A stretch of 64,000 nucleotides of DNA from Sphingomonas desiccabilis. Lineage in GTDB: Bacteria; Pseudomonadota; Alphaproteobacteria; Sphingomonadales; Sphingomonadaceae. Below are positions 1-8,193 of this stretch, in pieces. Positions within the stretch are counted from its first letter, which is position 1. Every line of letters begins with the position of its first letter. The translations under genes were made by a program, and so were the position numbers. Under the pieces are notes generated by a model, which did not search any database, had not been told where the DNA came from, and saw nothing but the letters and a program-made list of their open reading frames with translations. Location of the stretch: positions 1,240,001 through 1,304,000 of the forward strand of contig NZ_SDPT01000001.1 in assembly GCF_004135605.1 (NCBI RefSeq), written 5' to 3'.

Positions 1-314
1 TCCTTTGTCCCATGTATAACGGGCGTGCACCAACAACGGGGCATCCCGGCGTCTTGCGGCTAGAAAGGGACAAGGGGAGGCCGGAGCGGCCCGATATCCG
101 TCAAATGCGACGTCAGCACTCCGTATATGGGGACTTATTCGGGAGAAAGAAAGCGGCATCTAAGGCGACGTGTCCGGGAGGCCCTTTTTACCTCAGCCGG
201 ATGTAGCCGCACGGCAGGCGGGCTTGTTCGCAGAGGCGTGGTCCCCACCTATGCTGCGATGCAGCAAGCTGGTTCAATCCTCCTCGCGCAGACCACTCCA
301 TCAAGGATGCTGAG
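1..314. other. Left-edge region with no recognised gene
   Basis: No reading frame here has a recognisable domain or a convincing ribosome binding site. The short overlapping frames are typical of high-GC noncoding DNA. The last bases carry the AAGGA that serves the esterase gene at 315. The region may hold the tail or leader of something beyond the left edge. Confidence 0.4.
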
Positions 315-1475
315 ATGCGGAACCTCTCCGACACCATCAAACGGCTTGCCACGACGCGCAACGCGACGGACTTGCATTGGAACGTCAGCGGCCCGGATCG
401 GCTGACCGATCTGTCGGATTTCGGCTCCAATCCTGGGAATCTTCGGGCTAGGTTCTACGTTCCGGAGGCGCTTGCGCACAATGCGCCGCTGGTGGTGGTT
501 CTTCACGGATGCACGCAGAGCGCGGGGGGCTATGATCTGGGCTCGGGATGGTCGCAGATGGCGGACCGCTTCGGCTTCGCGCTTCTGTTCCCCGAGCAGC
601 AGCGCGCCAACAATCCCAACCTGTGCTTCAACTGGTTCTCGCCGGAAGATACGGCGCGCGGGTCGGGCGAGGCGCTCTCGATCCGGCAGATGGTCGACAC
701 CGTCTTGCACAAGCATCGGATCGACAAATCGCGGATTTTCGTGACCGGGCTTTCGGCGGGCGGCGCGATGACGTCGGTGATGCTTGCCACCTATCCGGAG
801 GTATTCGCGGGCGGAGCGATCATCGCTGGCCTCCCTTTTGGCTGCGCCCAAACAATGCCTCAAGCCTTCGATCGCATGCGCGGCCACAAGATTCCTGACC
901 GGGCAGAATTGGCGGAGCTGGTCCGAGGTGCCTCGGATCATTCCGGCAAATGGCCCACCGTTTCGGTATGGCATGGCACCGCCGATAGCACCGTCAACGC
1001 GGCCAATGCGGCGGCGGTTCTCGAGCAATGGTGTGCGCTCCACGGAGTCGGGCCCAGACCGAGCCGGACCGAGTCCGCCAGGGGATATCCGCGGCGGGTC
1101 TGGTGCGACGCGGAAGGGCGCGAGGTGATCGAGGAGTACAGCATCACCGGCATGGGGCACGGGACCCCGATTGAGGTGTCGGGCGACGAGGGTTGTGGGA
1201 AGGAAGGGCCTTTCATGCTCGAGGCGAGCATCTCTTCGACCCGCCATCTCTGCCGCTTCTGGGGATTGGACTGCGCGGCCGACAGCGAGGCGCCCCTTGA
1301 TACGTCGGCCCGCTTCGCTTTCCGCGAGCTTGCTCCGGCAGCTGACCGGTCTGGGGCGGAGGTGGGAACTCGCGCCCGTGTCGAGCCGCAGGGCGTCAGC
1401 CACCCCGCGCCCACCATCGAGGGTGTCGGCAAGGTGATCGAAGATGCGCTTCGCAAGGCCGGGCTTATGCATTGA
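315..1475 (+). CDS. PHB depolymerase family esterase (alpha/beta hydrolase)
   Basis: A 386-residue alpha/beta hydrolase of the type-1 short-chain PHA depolymerase/feruloyl-esterase-like family, which hydrolyses ester bonds in poly(3-hydroxybutyrate) or related acyl esters. Visible motifs are HGCTQ near residue 63 (oxyanion region), the lipase box GLSAG with the nucleophile near Ser147, WHGTAD near 223 (acid) and GMGHG near 281 (histidine). The start at 315 has AAGGA seven bases upstream. The N-terminus is not an obvious signal peptide, so the enzyme may be cytoplasmic or exported by another route. About 80 C-terminal residues beyond the catalytic core are Pro/Ala-rich and unassigned. It stands alone, on the island side of the putative attachment site at 2786-2835. 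The family call is firm; the substrate is not. Confidence 0.85.
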   Translation: MRNLSDTIKRLATTRNATDLHWNVSGPDRLTDLSDFGSNPGNLRARFYVPEALAHNAPLVVVLHGCTQSAGGYDLGSGWSQMADRFGFALLFPEQQRANNPNLCFNWFSPEDTARGSGEALSIRQMVDTVLHKHRIDKSRIFVTGLSAGGAMTSVMLATYPEVFAGGAIIAGLPFGCAQTMPQAFDRMRGHKIPDRAELAELVRGASDHSGKWPTVSVWHGTADSTVNAANAAAVLEQWCALHGVGPRPSRTESARGYPRRVWCDAEGREVIEEYSITGMGHGTPIEVSGDEGCGKEGPFMLEASISSTRHLCRFWGLDCAADSEAPLDTSARFAFRELAPAADRSGAEVGTRARVEPQGVSHPAPTIEGVGKVIEDALRKAGLMH

Positions 1476-1927
1476 ATGAGTGTCTGCGTCTCCGGGGCGT
1501 AGCCCGCGTCCTGCGCCACAGAGCGATGCCTCGCGCGGCGGGCCGGACCTGATCCTACGACCCCAATTTACGCGCAGAGAACCCCTCCTCGCCTGCGCTC
1601 TTTTTGTGGCGCTTTCGACGCAACCATCACGCCTCGGCGCCTACAGCGACAAAGCGCCCTGTACGAGGGTACTCTCGCGCGCTGATCGCGACGCAGATCG
1701 ACGCAGCCAGCCTGTCCGCGAGGGTGACAGGCCGGATCTGCTGGCACGGTCTCTGCTCGTCCCCGTCGCCGAGCCCACGTGGCGGCGCAAGCCGCCGCGA
1801 CCGACAGTCGCAGCTGGGCGGTCGGTGGCGGGTGGCAGTGCCGCATGAAGGGTAGGGGACAATCAAAGCGGCGTATCGCGCAGCGATTCCTCTTCAGATC
1901 TTATTCTATCCGCGGGTAGTCGGCAGA
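1476..1927. other. Intergenic region carrying one copy of a 60-bp repeat
   Basis: This is 452 bases between the esterase and the converging winged-helix gene. No supported gene is present. The only structure found is a 60-base segment at 1703-1762 that recurs imperfectly at 3537-3596. Confidence 0.5.
1703..1762 (+). repeat. Imperfect dispersed repeat, copy 1
   Basis: This segment aligns without gaps to 3537-3596 at roughly 45 of 60 positions. The best block is the first 22 bases, which begin GCAGCCAGCCTGTC, and a second well-kept block lies in the last 20 bases. Both copies are in intergenic or decayed sequence and in the same orientation. They flank the winged-helix gene and the tRNA-Gln fragment. 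It could be a dispersed intergenic repeat family or an old duplication. Confidence 0.45.
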
Positions 1928-2677
1928 TTATGAACTCGCGCTCGACATAGCTGCGTCGCGCCGGTCGATTGCGCGGCCCATCCTGGCGAGGATTGCGGCG
2001 CACTCCGGGTCGCTGGGGACGGTCGGGCGGGCAGGCTTGGGAGCGCTCTTCAGCTTGCGGGTCGCGATGGTCAGCAGGTTCTGGAACGTCGACTTGGCCT
2101 CGGTTACCAGTTGCTCTGCCCACGCGAAAAAGTAGGCGTTGGAGGTTTGCTCCAACTGTGGACCGGCCTGACCTTCAGCGCCCTCCTTCGTCTTGGTGCG
2201 GCGGACCCAGCAGATGAAGCCGAAGCGGCGCAAACGATGCAGCGACGCCTTCACGAAGCCGAGGCTCTTCCCGGTCTCGGCAGCGATCGTCGCGTATGTC
2301 GGGTATAGCTGGCCCGTCATGTGGTTGTAGCGGTCGAGCATGTACCAGAGGACGGCCCGGTCATCGCCATGGAGCCGATGGTCAACAGGTGGCACGTCGT
2401 CACCAAGCCCCGCGCGACGATCGGCGCGCGCTTTAGTCAAGGCAATGGAGTGCGCCCGATACAGGCGGTCGAACGCGCCCAGGGCCGCGCCCTTGATCGC
2501 GCCCCAGTGCTTGCGGCTTCCGCTGCCGTGCCGGTGAATGCGCCAAGGCTGTGCCTTTGGCGATGCTTCGTGGTAGCTTTGACGGCGGACCGGGTCCGTC
2601 GCGGCGCCTTCCTTACGACAGCCAGGGGTGCGGCTGAGAACGCCGTTTGCGATGCTCGCGAACAGGTTGGCGCTCAC
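1928..2677 (-). CDS. Helix-turn-helix protein of plasmid/replication type
   Basis: A 249-residue basic protein. Residues ~105-165 form a winged-helix unit: a segment with YPTYATIAAETGKS, followed by a recognition-like helix with KASLHRLRRFGFI. This arrangement resembles the HTH_36-type domains of plasmid replication initiators and of accessory proteins on integrated elements. The 80 N-terminal residues are arginine- and proline-rich and may be partly spurious; an internal start is possible, since no strong ribosome binding site is evident at 2677. The gene sits just inside the tRNA-Gln fragment at 2786-2835, where integrated elements often carry replication or excision factors. No integrase is visible in the window. 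The domain class is reasonably clear; the specific role is inferred from context. Confidence 0.6.
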   Translation of the reverse strand: MSANLFASIANGVLSRTPGCRKEGAATDPVRRQSYHEASPKAQPWRIHRHGSGSRKHWGAIKGAALGAFDRLYRAHSIALTKARADRRAGLGDDVPPVDHRLHGDDRAVLWYMLDRYNHMTGQLYPTYATIAAETGKSLGFVKASLHRLRRFGFICWVRRTKTKEGAEGQAGPQLEQTSNAYFFAWAEQLVTEAKSTFQNLLTIATRKLKSAPKPARPTVPSDPECAAILARMGRAIDRRDAAMSSASS

Positions 2678-2785
2678 AGCGCGACCGTCGTTTTGCGTTC
2701 CGCAAACGGATCGTAAGTGGCTGATTTTGCGAGGCCGGATTTTGCCGCGTTCCGCAGCGAGCGGCGTAGGTCAACGCGCTTCAAT

Positions 2786-2835
2786 GCGGCTTTTGGTACC
2801 GTCATACGCAGGTTCGAATCCTGCCGCCCCAGCCA
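2786..2835 (+). other. 3' half of tRNA-Gln(UUG): candidate attachment site (attR)
   Basis: The sequence folds as the anticodon arm, variable loop, T arm and 3' acceptor strand of a tRNA. The anticodon loop TTTTGGT (2791-2797, anticodon TTG) is flanked by GCGGC and ACCGT, with one C-A mismatch at the top pair. A 5-base variable loop follows. The T stem GCAGG/CCTGC encloses TTCGAAT, then come CGCCCCA, discriminator G and an encoded CCA. The D arm and 5' acceptor strand are absent, so it is not a functional tRNA. A tRNA 3' half starting at the anticodon loop is the classic duplicated core of tyrosine-integrase att sites. With this orientation the integrated element would lie to the left. Confidence 0.75.
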
Positions 2836-3420
2836 ACGCCGGTGAGAGCACGCCGGCCGGACAGTGAGACTCCAGTTGCCAGACGCATCGTCGAGGCGCT
2901 CGAAATAGGATGCGCCCGCGAGCTGGCATTGCCTAGCGTGCTCGGGACTGGATGAAGAGGCCGTCACCGCCGCGAAGCGCAGGTCTCCTGAGAGCGTCCC
3001 ATCGTCGGAAACGTAGCGGCTGTTGCCGAACGCACAGGAGTCGTCGCCGCGCAGATCGGCGTGGACGACGATGCAGCCCCATCCGCGATGTCGTCCGCGG
3101 TGCCGAAGATAAAGGTGCCGGGTGCGCGGATGGTGCCTTCGACCTCGTCACCATTGAGCCGCCTGCCAGGATCGCTATGTCGTTGCGGCGTTCGACCAGG
3201 CTGCCATCGGCAACCGCGCTCGAAGGAAGTGGCCGACGAGTGCAGGGCCGTCGTTGATGATGCTACCGCAGCATACCGCCGTCTGGTGGAACGGGCGGAA
3301 TTGGCGGCCGTGGTAAGCGTTCAGCTCTCCTCGAAAATGGTGCTGGCGGCAGCAAGGGCGGCACGGACCGGCCGAAGTATGCTTGCCGGCCGTAAAGGCG
3401 AGCGCACAGCGGCGGGTCAC
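2836..3420 (-). pseudogene. Decayed minus-strand coding sequence, unidentified
   Basis: No intact gene spans this stretch. The minus strand contains successive protein-like segments in different frames. One at ~3420-3175 ends with PMAAWSNAATT. Another at ~3215-3150 contains NDIAILAGG. A third at ~3150-3090 contains GTFIFGTADDIADG. A fourth at ~3075-2840 contains RGDDSCAFGNSRYVSDDG. Joined with small frame changes they read as one degraded protein. I do not recognise the family. The other possibility is chance open frames in GC-rich noncoding DNA. Confidence 0.3.
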
Positions 3421-3536
3421 CGGAAGACGGCCGCGGCAGTGTCTTCACTGCCCCAGGGAGTCGGCGGACACCGCTGTTCGAAGGGTGGGGGAAACGCTTG
3501 CCGGGATGATTCCCTGGCGTGGTGATGATGAACAAA

Positions 3537-3596
3537 GCAGCCAGCCTGTCTGCGAGGGCAGTATGGCGGGTTCGCGGGCGCGGTTTCTGCGCGTTC
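3537..3596 (+). repeat. Imperfect dispersed repeat, copy 2
   Basis: Second copy of the repeat at 1703-1762, in the same orientation, with about 75% identity over 60 gapless positions. It lies upstream of the TonB receptor promoter, in sequence with no supported gene. Confidence 0.45.
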
Positions 3597-3740
3597 TCGC
3601 ATGTGTGGCTCCACGCGTAGCGGAGTCGGAGAGGCATGACTTTCTCGAGAGCGTTCTATTCTGCTCCTTCGGTATCGCTAACAACTCTCACCTCCAGCCC
3701 GACGCGTCAGTTCGACTGCTCGCCGATCGCGATATCATCC

Positions 3741-3771
3741 AATTGACAATTTGCTTTTTGTATCCTGTTAT
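3741..3771 (+). promoter_or_regulatory. Promoter with palindromic operator upstream of the TonB receptor
   Basis: TTGACA (3743-3748) is separated by 17 bases from TGTTAT (3766-3771), about 90 bases before the receptor start. The -35 lies inside AATTGACAATT, a 5-1-5 palindrome. The 13-mer at 3741-3753 recurs with two A/T changes on the minus strand at 16898-16910, in the promoter of the third GH92 gene. That suggests a common regulator of this locus. The promoter is a sequence match only, not experimentally supported. Confidence 0.5.
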
Positions 3772-3862
3772 CCCCGTCAGGGCGTCGAGAGGGGAGGTTT
3801 CTTCCGGCCGGACGTTCGCAACGAAAAGACTAGCAGAGGGCGTCGCCGCCCTCGGGACCAGG

Positions 3863-6800
3863 ATGGGGATGGAGATGAACGCTCATAAGCTTTGTCGGTC
3901 GACTGCACGCACGCGTTCCGGATTGGCTCGCCACCTGCTGGTGTCTGCGAGTGTGATCGTCGGCATGGGCGGCGTCGCGCATGCGCAAGACCTCAGTTCG
4001 ACCCCGCCATCGGGACAGTCCGCCGATCGCGACACAAGCGCTTCACAGGCCGAAACACAGACGACAGCGCAGGACCAGATCGCCGACCCGAGTGCTGCGG
4101 CAGCACAGGAGGACGCGGGCGCTGGCGGTGAGATCCTGGTCACCGGCTACCGCCGTTCGATCGAGCAAAGCTTGACGCAGAAGCGCGAAGCCAACGCGTT
4201 CGTGGACGTGATCACTGCCGAGGACGTCGGCAAGTTCCCGGACAAGAACGTCGCAGACTCGCTGCAACGCGTCCCGGGCGTGATCATCGATCGCGACGGC
4301 GGCGAGGGCAGCCGCGTGAGCATTCGCGGCCTTAGTTCCGACCTGACCCTCACCGAACTGAACGGCAACTTCATCGCGTCCGCGGACAGCGGAGATCCGT
4401 CGCGCTCGTTCAACTACCTGCTGCTTCCATCGTCGCTGATCGGCAGCGTTGAGGTGTTCAAGTCTCCCGAAGCCCGGCTGGACGAAGGCGGCGTCGGTGG
4501 CGTGATCATCAACCACACGCGCGAACCGTTCGATCTGGAGCCGTGGTCCGCCAGCTTTTCGGCCGAAGGCACCTATGCCGACGTGACGGAGAAGGTGGAG
4601 CCGAACCTTACCGGTCTGGTTTCCTGGCACAACGATGACAAGACCCTCGGCTTCCTGGTCGGCGCCACCTACCAGGTGCGGACCAATCGTACCCTAAGCT
4701 CTTCTGCCAGCAGCTGGCAGTGGTGGACCGACGACAAGGCCAGCCAACCTGCAACCGACGTCAACGGCAACGGTTTCGCTAACGACGCCGCGATTTCCTA
4801 TTGGAATAGCGGCGCGAACGCGGGGACGACGACCCGCGACGGTCGGCACTACAGCGGATACTGGGCGCCCCAGTCGGTGGGCACCAACATCTTCGAGCAG
4901 GAGCGCAAGCGGCTCGGGATCCAGGCCACCGCACAGATGCGGCCGTTCGACAATCTCGAGATCACCGCCAATTACTTCCGGTTCCAGCTCAACGGCGACT
5001 ATACGAGCAATACGATCAAGATCCCGGAGTGGGGCTACGGCAATTTCTTCACCGACGCGACGTTCGACCGCAGCGGTACGATCCTGACGGGCGCAAAGTT
5101 CGAGGTGCCGCCGGAAGGTACCGGCTGTCGCGTCCCGGGTAATCTTTGTACCATGGAGACTCCGGCGCCGCAGAACACCTATGTTCGTGAGAAGAGCGTC
5201 TCCAATACCTATGACGCGCGCGGCACCTGGGAGCTCGATCGGCTGAAGGTCGACTTCGTGGTCGGCAAGACCAAGGCGAAGGGCGGGCCGTCCTTCCAAT
5301 TCTTTGCGCAGGCGAAACCGCGCAACGGCACCGTCAACGGCAACGAGCTCAGTGCCTGGAATTTCACGGATCAGTCGATCGCGATGCAATTCTCGCCTGA
5401 CGTGCTCCAGAACATGCTGAACGGCGTGGCGCAGATCGACCTCGGATCGACCGGCTCGGGATTCACGAACAGCACGATTTCGCAGCGTTACGCGCAGGTG
5501 GACGTGACGCGGAAGTTCGATTCGCCGTTTCTGGACTCGTTCCAGGTCGGCGCGAAGTGGCGCAGCGGCCGGATTCATCGCGAAACGGGCCGCTTCGAAT
5601 GGTATTCGGACGCCGCGAACGAGCTACGGTTCCAGGACACGCCTGGCGGCGCGCTCGCCCTGCCCGAGTTCTTCTATCCCAACTCGCTGGGCAACATTGC
5701 TGGCGGCTTCGACTCCACCGCCTTTCCGGCGATCAACATCCAACGGTATGTCGAGTATCTCAACGACACCTACAATGGCCCGGTGCGCGTTCCCGAGCCG
5801 CAGAACCTCTACAACATCGAGGAGCGAATCTGGGCGGGTTATGCGCAGCTGAACTTCAAGACCAGCAATGTCCGCGGCAACATCGGCGTCCGCGTGGTCA
5901 ACACGAAGCAGGACGGCGTCTCGACCGACCAGCTCATTTACGAAAACGAATATTGCGTGAATGGTCCGCTCGGCGCGTTCGACCCGAACAAGCCCAAGGG
6001 TGAGGACGGGAACTGCCTGGTGATTCCGGAAAAGGATCGTCAGGATCGGGTGTTCAGCCCGAATGTCGAAGGCAAGAGCTACACGGACATCCTGCCGAGC
6101 TTCAACATTTCTTGGGATGTGACGCCCAACCTGCTGCTGCGTGCGGCGGCGTCGAAGGTAATCTCGCGGCCTGGCTATGGCGACTTGGCCGGCGCACGTT
6201 CGCTGTCGTTCAATTCCGATGCGTACGTGTTCGACCGCGCGGAGTTCGGCGCGCGCCCTGGGTGGTTCGGCAACGGCGGTAACTTCGCCCTCAAGCCGTT
6301 CAACGCATGGCAGTATGACGTCGGCGTGGAATGGTATTTCCGTCCGGGTTCCGTCGTTGGTGCGACCCTGTTCCGCAAGGATGTGTCGGACTTCATCGTG
6401 CCGGTCGTGATCGATCTGGCGCAGGAGGTCGCCGGAGAGACGGTGACGGTGCAGCAATACGCCACTCAGGCCAATGGCACGAGCGCGGTGTCGCAGGGCG
6501 TCGAGGTCTATGCGCAGCATACGCTCGACTTCGGTCTCGGCGCGCAGGTGAACTTCACCTACAACGACACCTCGCAGGCGGCGGTGACGCTGAACGGCAC
6601 CGACGTCGGCGAGTCACCGCTGGTCGGAAGCGCGAAGACCCAGCTCAATGCATCCGTGTTCTATGAGCATGGCCCGATCCTACTGCGCGCGTCGTACAAT
6701 CGTCGCGGTGAGGTCGTGCGCGGGCTATCCTCGGGCCTGAACGTCTACGACGACCCCTATGAGCAGGTCGATCTCAATGCCGCGTTCGAGGTGTTCGAGA

Positions 6801-6940
6801 ACTTCCAGATCACGGGCTCAATCATCAATCTGACCAAGTCCGAGCAGCGGCAGCATCTGGGCAACGATACAAAGGATCGCTTCATCTCGAACGAATATGC
6901 AGGACGTCGGGCGTATCTGGGGTTTGCGTACAAGTTCTAA
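3863..6940 (+). CDS. TonB-dependent receptor, carbohydrate (SusC-like) type
   Basis: An outer-membrane, energy-dependent uptake receptor of about 1025 residues. It has a signal peptide (RHLLVSASVIVG, cleaved near AHAQ), a Gln/Ala-rich linker and a TonB-box-like EILVTGYRRS near residue 90. A plug domain follows with the family marks FPDKNVADSLQRVPGV, RVSIRGL and SVEVFKSPEA. A 22-strand-type barrel ends in aromatic YKF. This is the TBDR class used by sphingomonads and xanthomonads for oligosaccharides. Three in-frame ATGs lie at 3863, 3869 and 3875; I chose the first, but any is possible. Reading frame further upstream lacks a signal peptide and is not used. No SusD-like lipoprotein is adjacent, as usual outside Bacteroidetes. 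The neighbouring GH43/GH92/GH125 genes point to an alpha-mannoside or N-glycan-like ligand, which is inference. Confidence 0.9.
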   Translation: MGMEMNAHKLCRSTARTRSGLARHLLVSASVIVGMGGVAHAQDLSSTPPSGQSADRDTSASQAETQTTAQDQIADPSAAAAQEDAGAGGEILVTGYRRSIEQSLTQKREANAFVDVITAEDVGKFPDKNVADSLQRVPGVIIDRDGGEGSRVSIRGLSSDLTLTELNGNFIASADSGDPSRSFNYLLLPSSLIGSVEVFKSPEARLDEGGVGGVIINHTREPFDLEPWSASFSAEGTYADVTEKVEPNLTGLVSWHNDDKTLGFLVGATYQVRTNRTLSSSASSWQWWTDDKASQPATDVNGNGFANDAAISYWNSGANAGTTTRDGRHYSGYWAPQSVGTNIFEQERKRLGIQATAQMRPFDNLEITANYFRFQLNGDYTSNTIKIPEWGYGNFFTDATFDRSGTILTGAKFEVPPEGTGCRVPGNLCTMETPAPQNTYVREKSVSNTYDARGTWELDRLKVDFVVGKTKAKGGPSFQFFAQAKPRNGTVNGNELSAWNFTDQSIAMQFSPDVLQNMLNGVAQIDLGSTGSGFTNSTISQRYAQVDVTRKFDSPFLDSFQVGAKWRSGRIHRETGRFEWYSDAANELRFQDTPGGALALPEFFYPNSLGNIAGGFDSTAFPAINIQRYVEYLNDTYNGPVRVPEPQNLYNIEERIWAGYAQLNFKTSNVRGNIGVRVVNTKQDGVSTDQLIYENEYCVNGPLGAFDPNKPKGEDGNCLVIPEKDRQDRVFSPNVEGKSYTDILPSFNISWDVTPNLLLRAAASKVISRPGYGDLAGARSLSFNSDAYVFDRAEFGARPGWFGNGGNFALKPFNAWQYDVGVEWYFRPGSVVGATLFRKDVSDFIVPVVIDLAQEVAGETVTVQQYATQANGTSAVSQGVEVYAQHTLDFGLGAQVNFTYNDTSQAAVTLNGTDVGESPLVGSAKTQLNASVFYEHGPILLRASYNRRGEVVRGLSSGLNVYDDPYEQVDLNAAFEVFENFQITGSIINLTKSEQRQHLGNDTKDRFISNEYAGRRAYLGFAYKF

Positions 6941-6959
6941 GGTTCGGCTTTGCCGTTCA

Positions 6960-6988
6960 GGGTGGCTCCCGACGGAGCCACCCTTTTT
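6960..6988 (+). terminator. Rho-independent terminator after the TonB receptor
   Basis: A perfect 10-bp stem, GGGTGGCTCC/GGAGCCACCC, with a CGAC loop is followed by five T. It begins 19 bases after the receptor stop and separates it from the glycosidase genes. Those genes therefore need read-through or their own promoter. Confidence 0.9.
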
Positions 6989-7064
6989 AGCTTCGGATGA
7001 CACCACAGGGCTGGGCATCTTGCGCGGCGCGGAAGGCGGTTCACCCGATAGGAAGGAGGATGTT

Positions 7065-8135
7065 TTGCAACGCTTTGGCGTCAAATGGCTGCTCGCAGGT
7101 GCGGCGCTCATCGCAAGCGGCAGCGCGATCGCGGAGAACCCGATCGTGCCAGGCTGGTATGCCGATCCCGAGGCACGGGTGTTCGGAAACCGCTACTGGA
7201 TCTATCCGACCTATTCCGATGACTGGGGCAAGCCGGACGTGTCGCCCAGCTTCACCCCGCATCAGCAGGAACTGCGCAAGACCAAGACGGTCCGGCCGTC
7301 CTACACCCAGCAGACGTTCTTCAACGCCTTCTCGTCCCCCGATCTGGTCAACTGGACCAAGCACAGCCACGTCTTCGACGTCGCGAACGCCGCCTGGGCC
7401 GGATATGCGATCTGGGCACCGTCCGTGATCGAGGCGAATGGGCGCTACTACATGTTCTTCAGCGCTAACGACATCCAGAGCGATGCCGAAACCGGCGGGA
7501 TCGGGCTCGCCGTCAGCGACAAGCCGGAAGGGCCGTTCAAGGACGCGCTCGGCAAGCCGCTGATCGGGGCCTTCCACAATGGCGCGCAGCCCATCGATCC
7601 CTTCGCCTTCCGCGACGACGATGGACAGGTGTACCTGTTCTACGGCGGCTGGAAGCATTGCAACGTCGTGAAGCTGAGCCCCGACATGAAGTCGCTGGTG
7701 CCCTTTGCCGACGGTACGAACTACAAGGAGATCACGCCTCCCGGCTATGTCGAGGGGTCGTTCATGATCAAGCGGAACGGTACCTATTATCTGATGTGGT
7801 CGGAAGGCGGCTGGACCGGGCCCGACTATAGCGTCGCCTATGCCACCGGGCCGACGGCGACGGGACCGTTCAAGCCGATGGGCAAGATCCTTGCCCAGGA
7901 TTTCCGCATCGCGCGCGGGGCGGGCCACCATTCGGTGATCAACGTGCCGGGTACGGACGAGTGGTACATCGTCTATCACCGCCGCCCGCTCGGCGACGAC
8001 AAGGGCGAGCATCGGCAGGTGGCAATAGATCGAATGGTCTTCGAGCCGGACGGCAGCATCCGCCCGGTCGCGATGACCAACGAGGGCGTCAAGCCCCGAC
8101 CGCTGACGGCGCCTACCGCTGCGCGCAAGAACTGA
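7065..8135 (+). CDS. Glycoside hydrolase family 43 protein, secreted
   Basis: A 356-residue five-bladed beta-propeller glycosidase of clan GH-F. The three GH43 carboxylates are visible: the base in WYADPEA near residue 32, the pKa modulator in DPFAFRDDDG near 179, and the acid in YVEGSF near 230. A signal peptide runs to about SAIAEN. The start is a TTG at 7065 with AAGGAGGA five bases upstream; the ATG at 7060 is out of frame, and upstream ATGs would place the terminator inside the gene. GH43 members mostly act on arabinofuranosides, xylosides or galactosides. Next to alpha-mannosidases this one may remove a side-chain sugar. It is first in a run of four glycosidase genes. Confidence 0.88.
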   Translation: MQRFGVKWLLAGAALIASGSAIAENPIVPGWYADPEARVFGNRYWIYPTYSDDWGKPDVSPSFTPHQQELRKTKTVRPSYTQQTFFNAFSSPDLVNWTKHSHVFDVANAAWAGYAIWAPSVIEANGRYYMFFSANDIQSDAETGGIGLAVSDKPEGPFKDALGKPLIGAFHNGAQPIDPFAFRDDDGQVYLFYGGWKHCNVVKLSPDMKSLVPFADGTNYKEITPPGYVEGSFMIKRNGTYYLMWSEGGWTGPDYSVAYATGPTATGPFKPMGKILAQDFRIARGAGHHSVINVPGTDEWYIVYHRRPLGDDKGEHRQVAIDRMVFEPDGSIRPVAMTNEGVKPRPLTAPTAARKN

Positions 8136-8193
8136 CATCAAGAACTCAGGCCCGCGCCGAGGCGCTGGCGACAGGACACCCAGGGGAGAGACC

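Noticed and set aside
2674..2967. Minus-strand small protein containing GRQDSNLR
   Set aside because: That peptide is the well-known translation of antisense tRNA sequence; here it comes from the tRNA-Gln fragment, not from a gene.
3383..3862. N-terminal extension of the first TonB receptor by about 160 residues
   Set aside because: The extension would precede the signal peptide, overlaps a promoter and a repeat, and is basic and low in hydrophobicity as in noncoding sequence.
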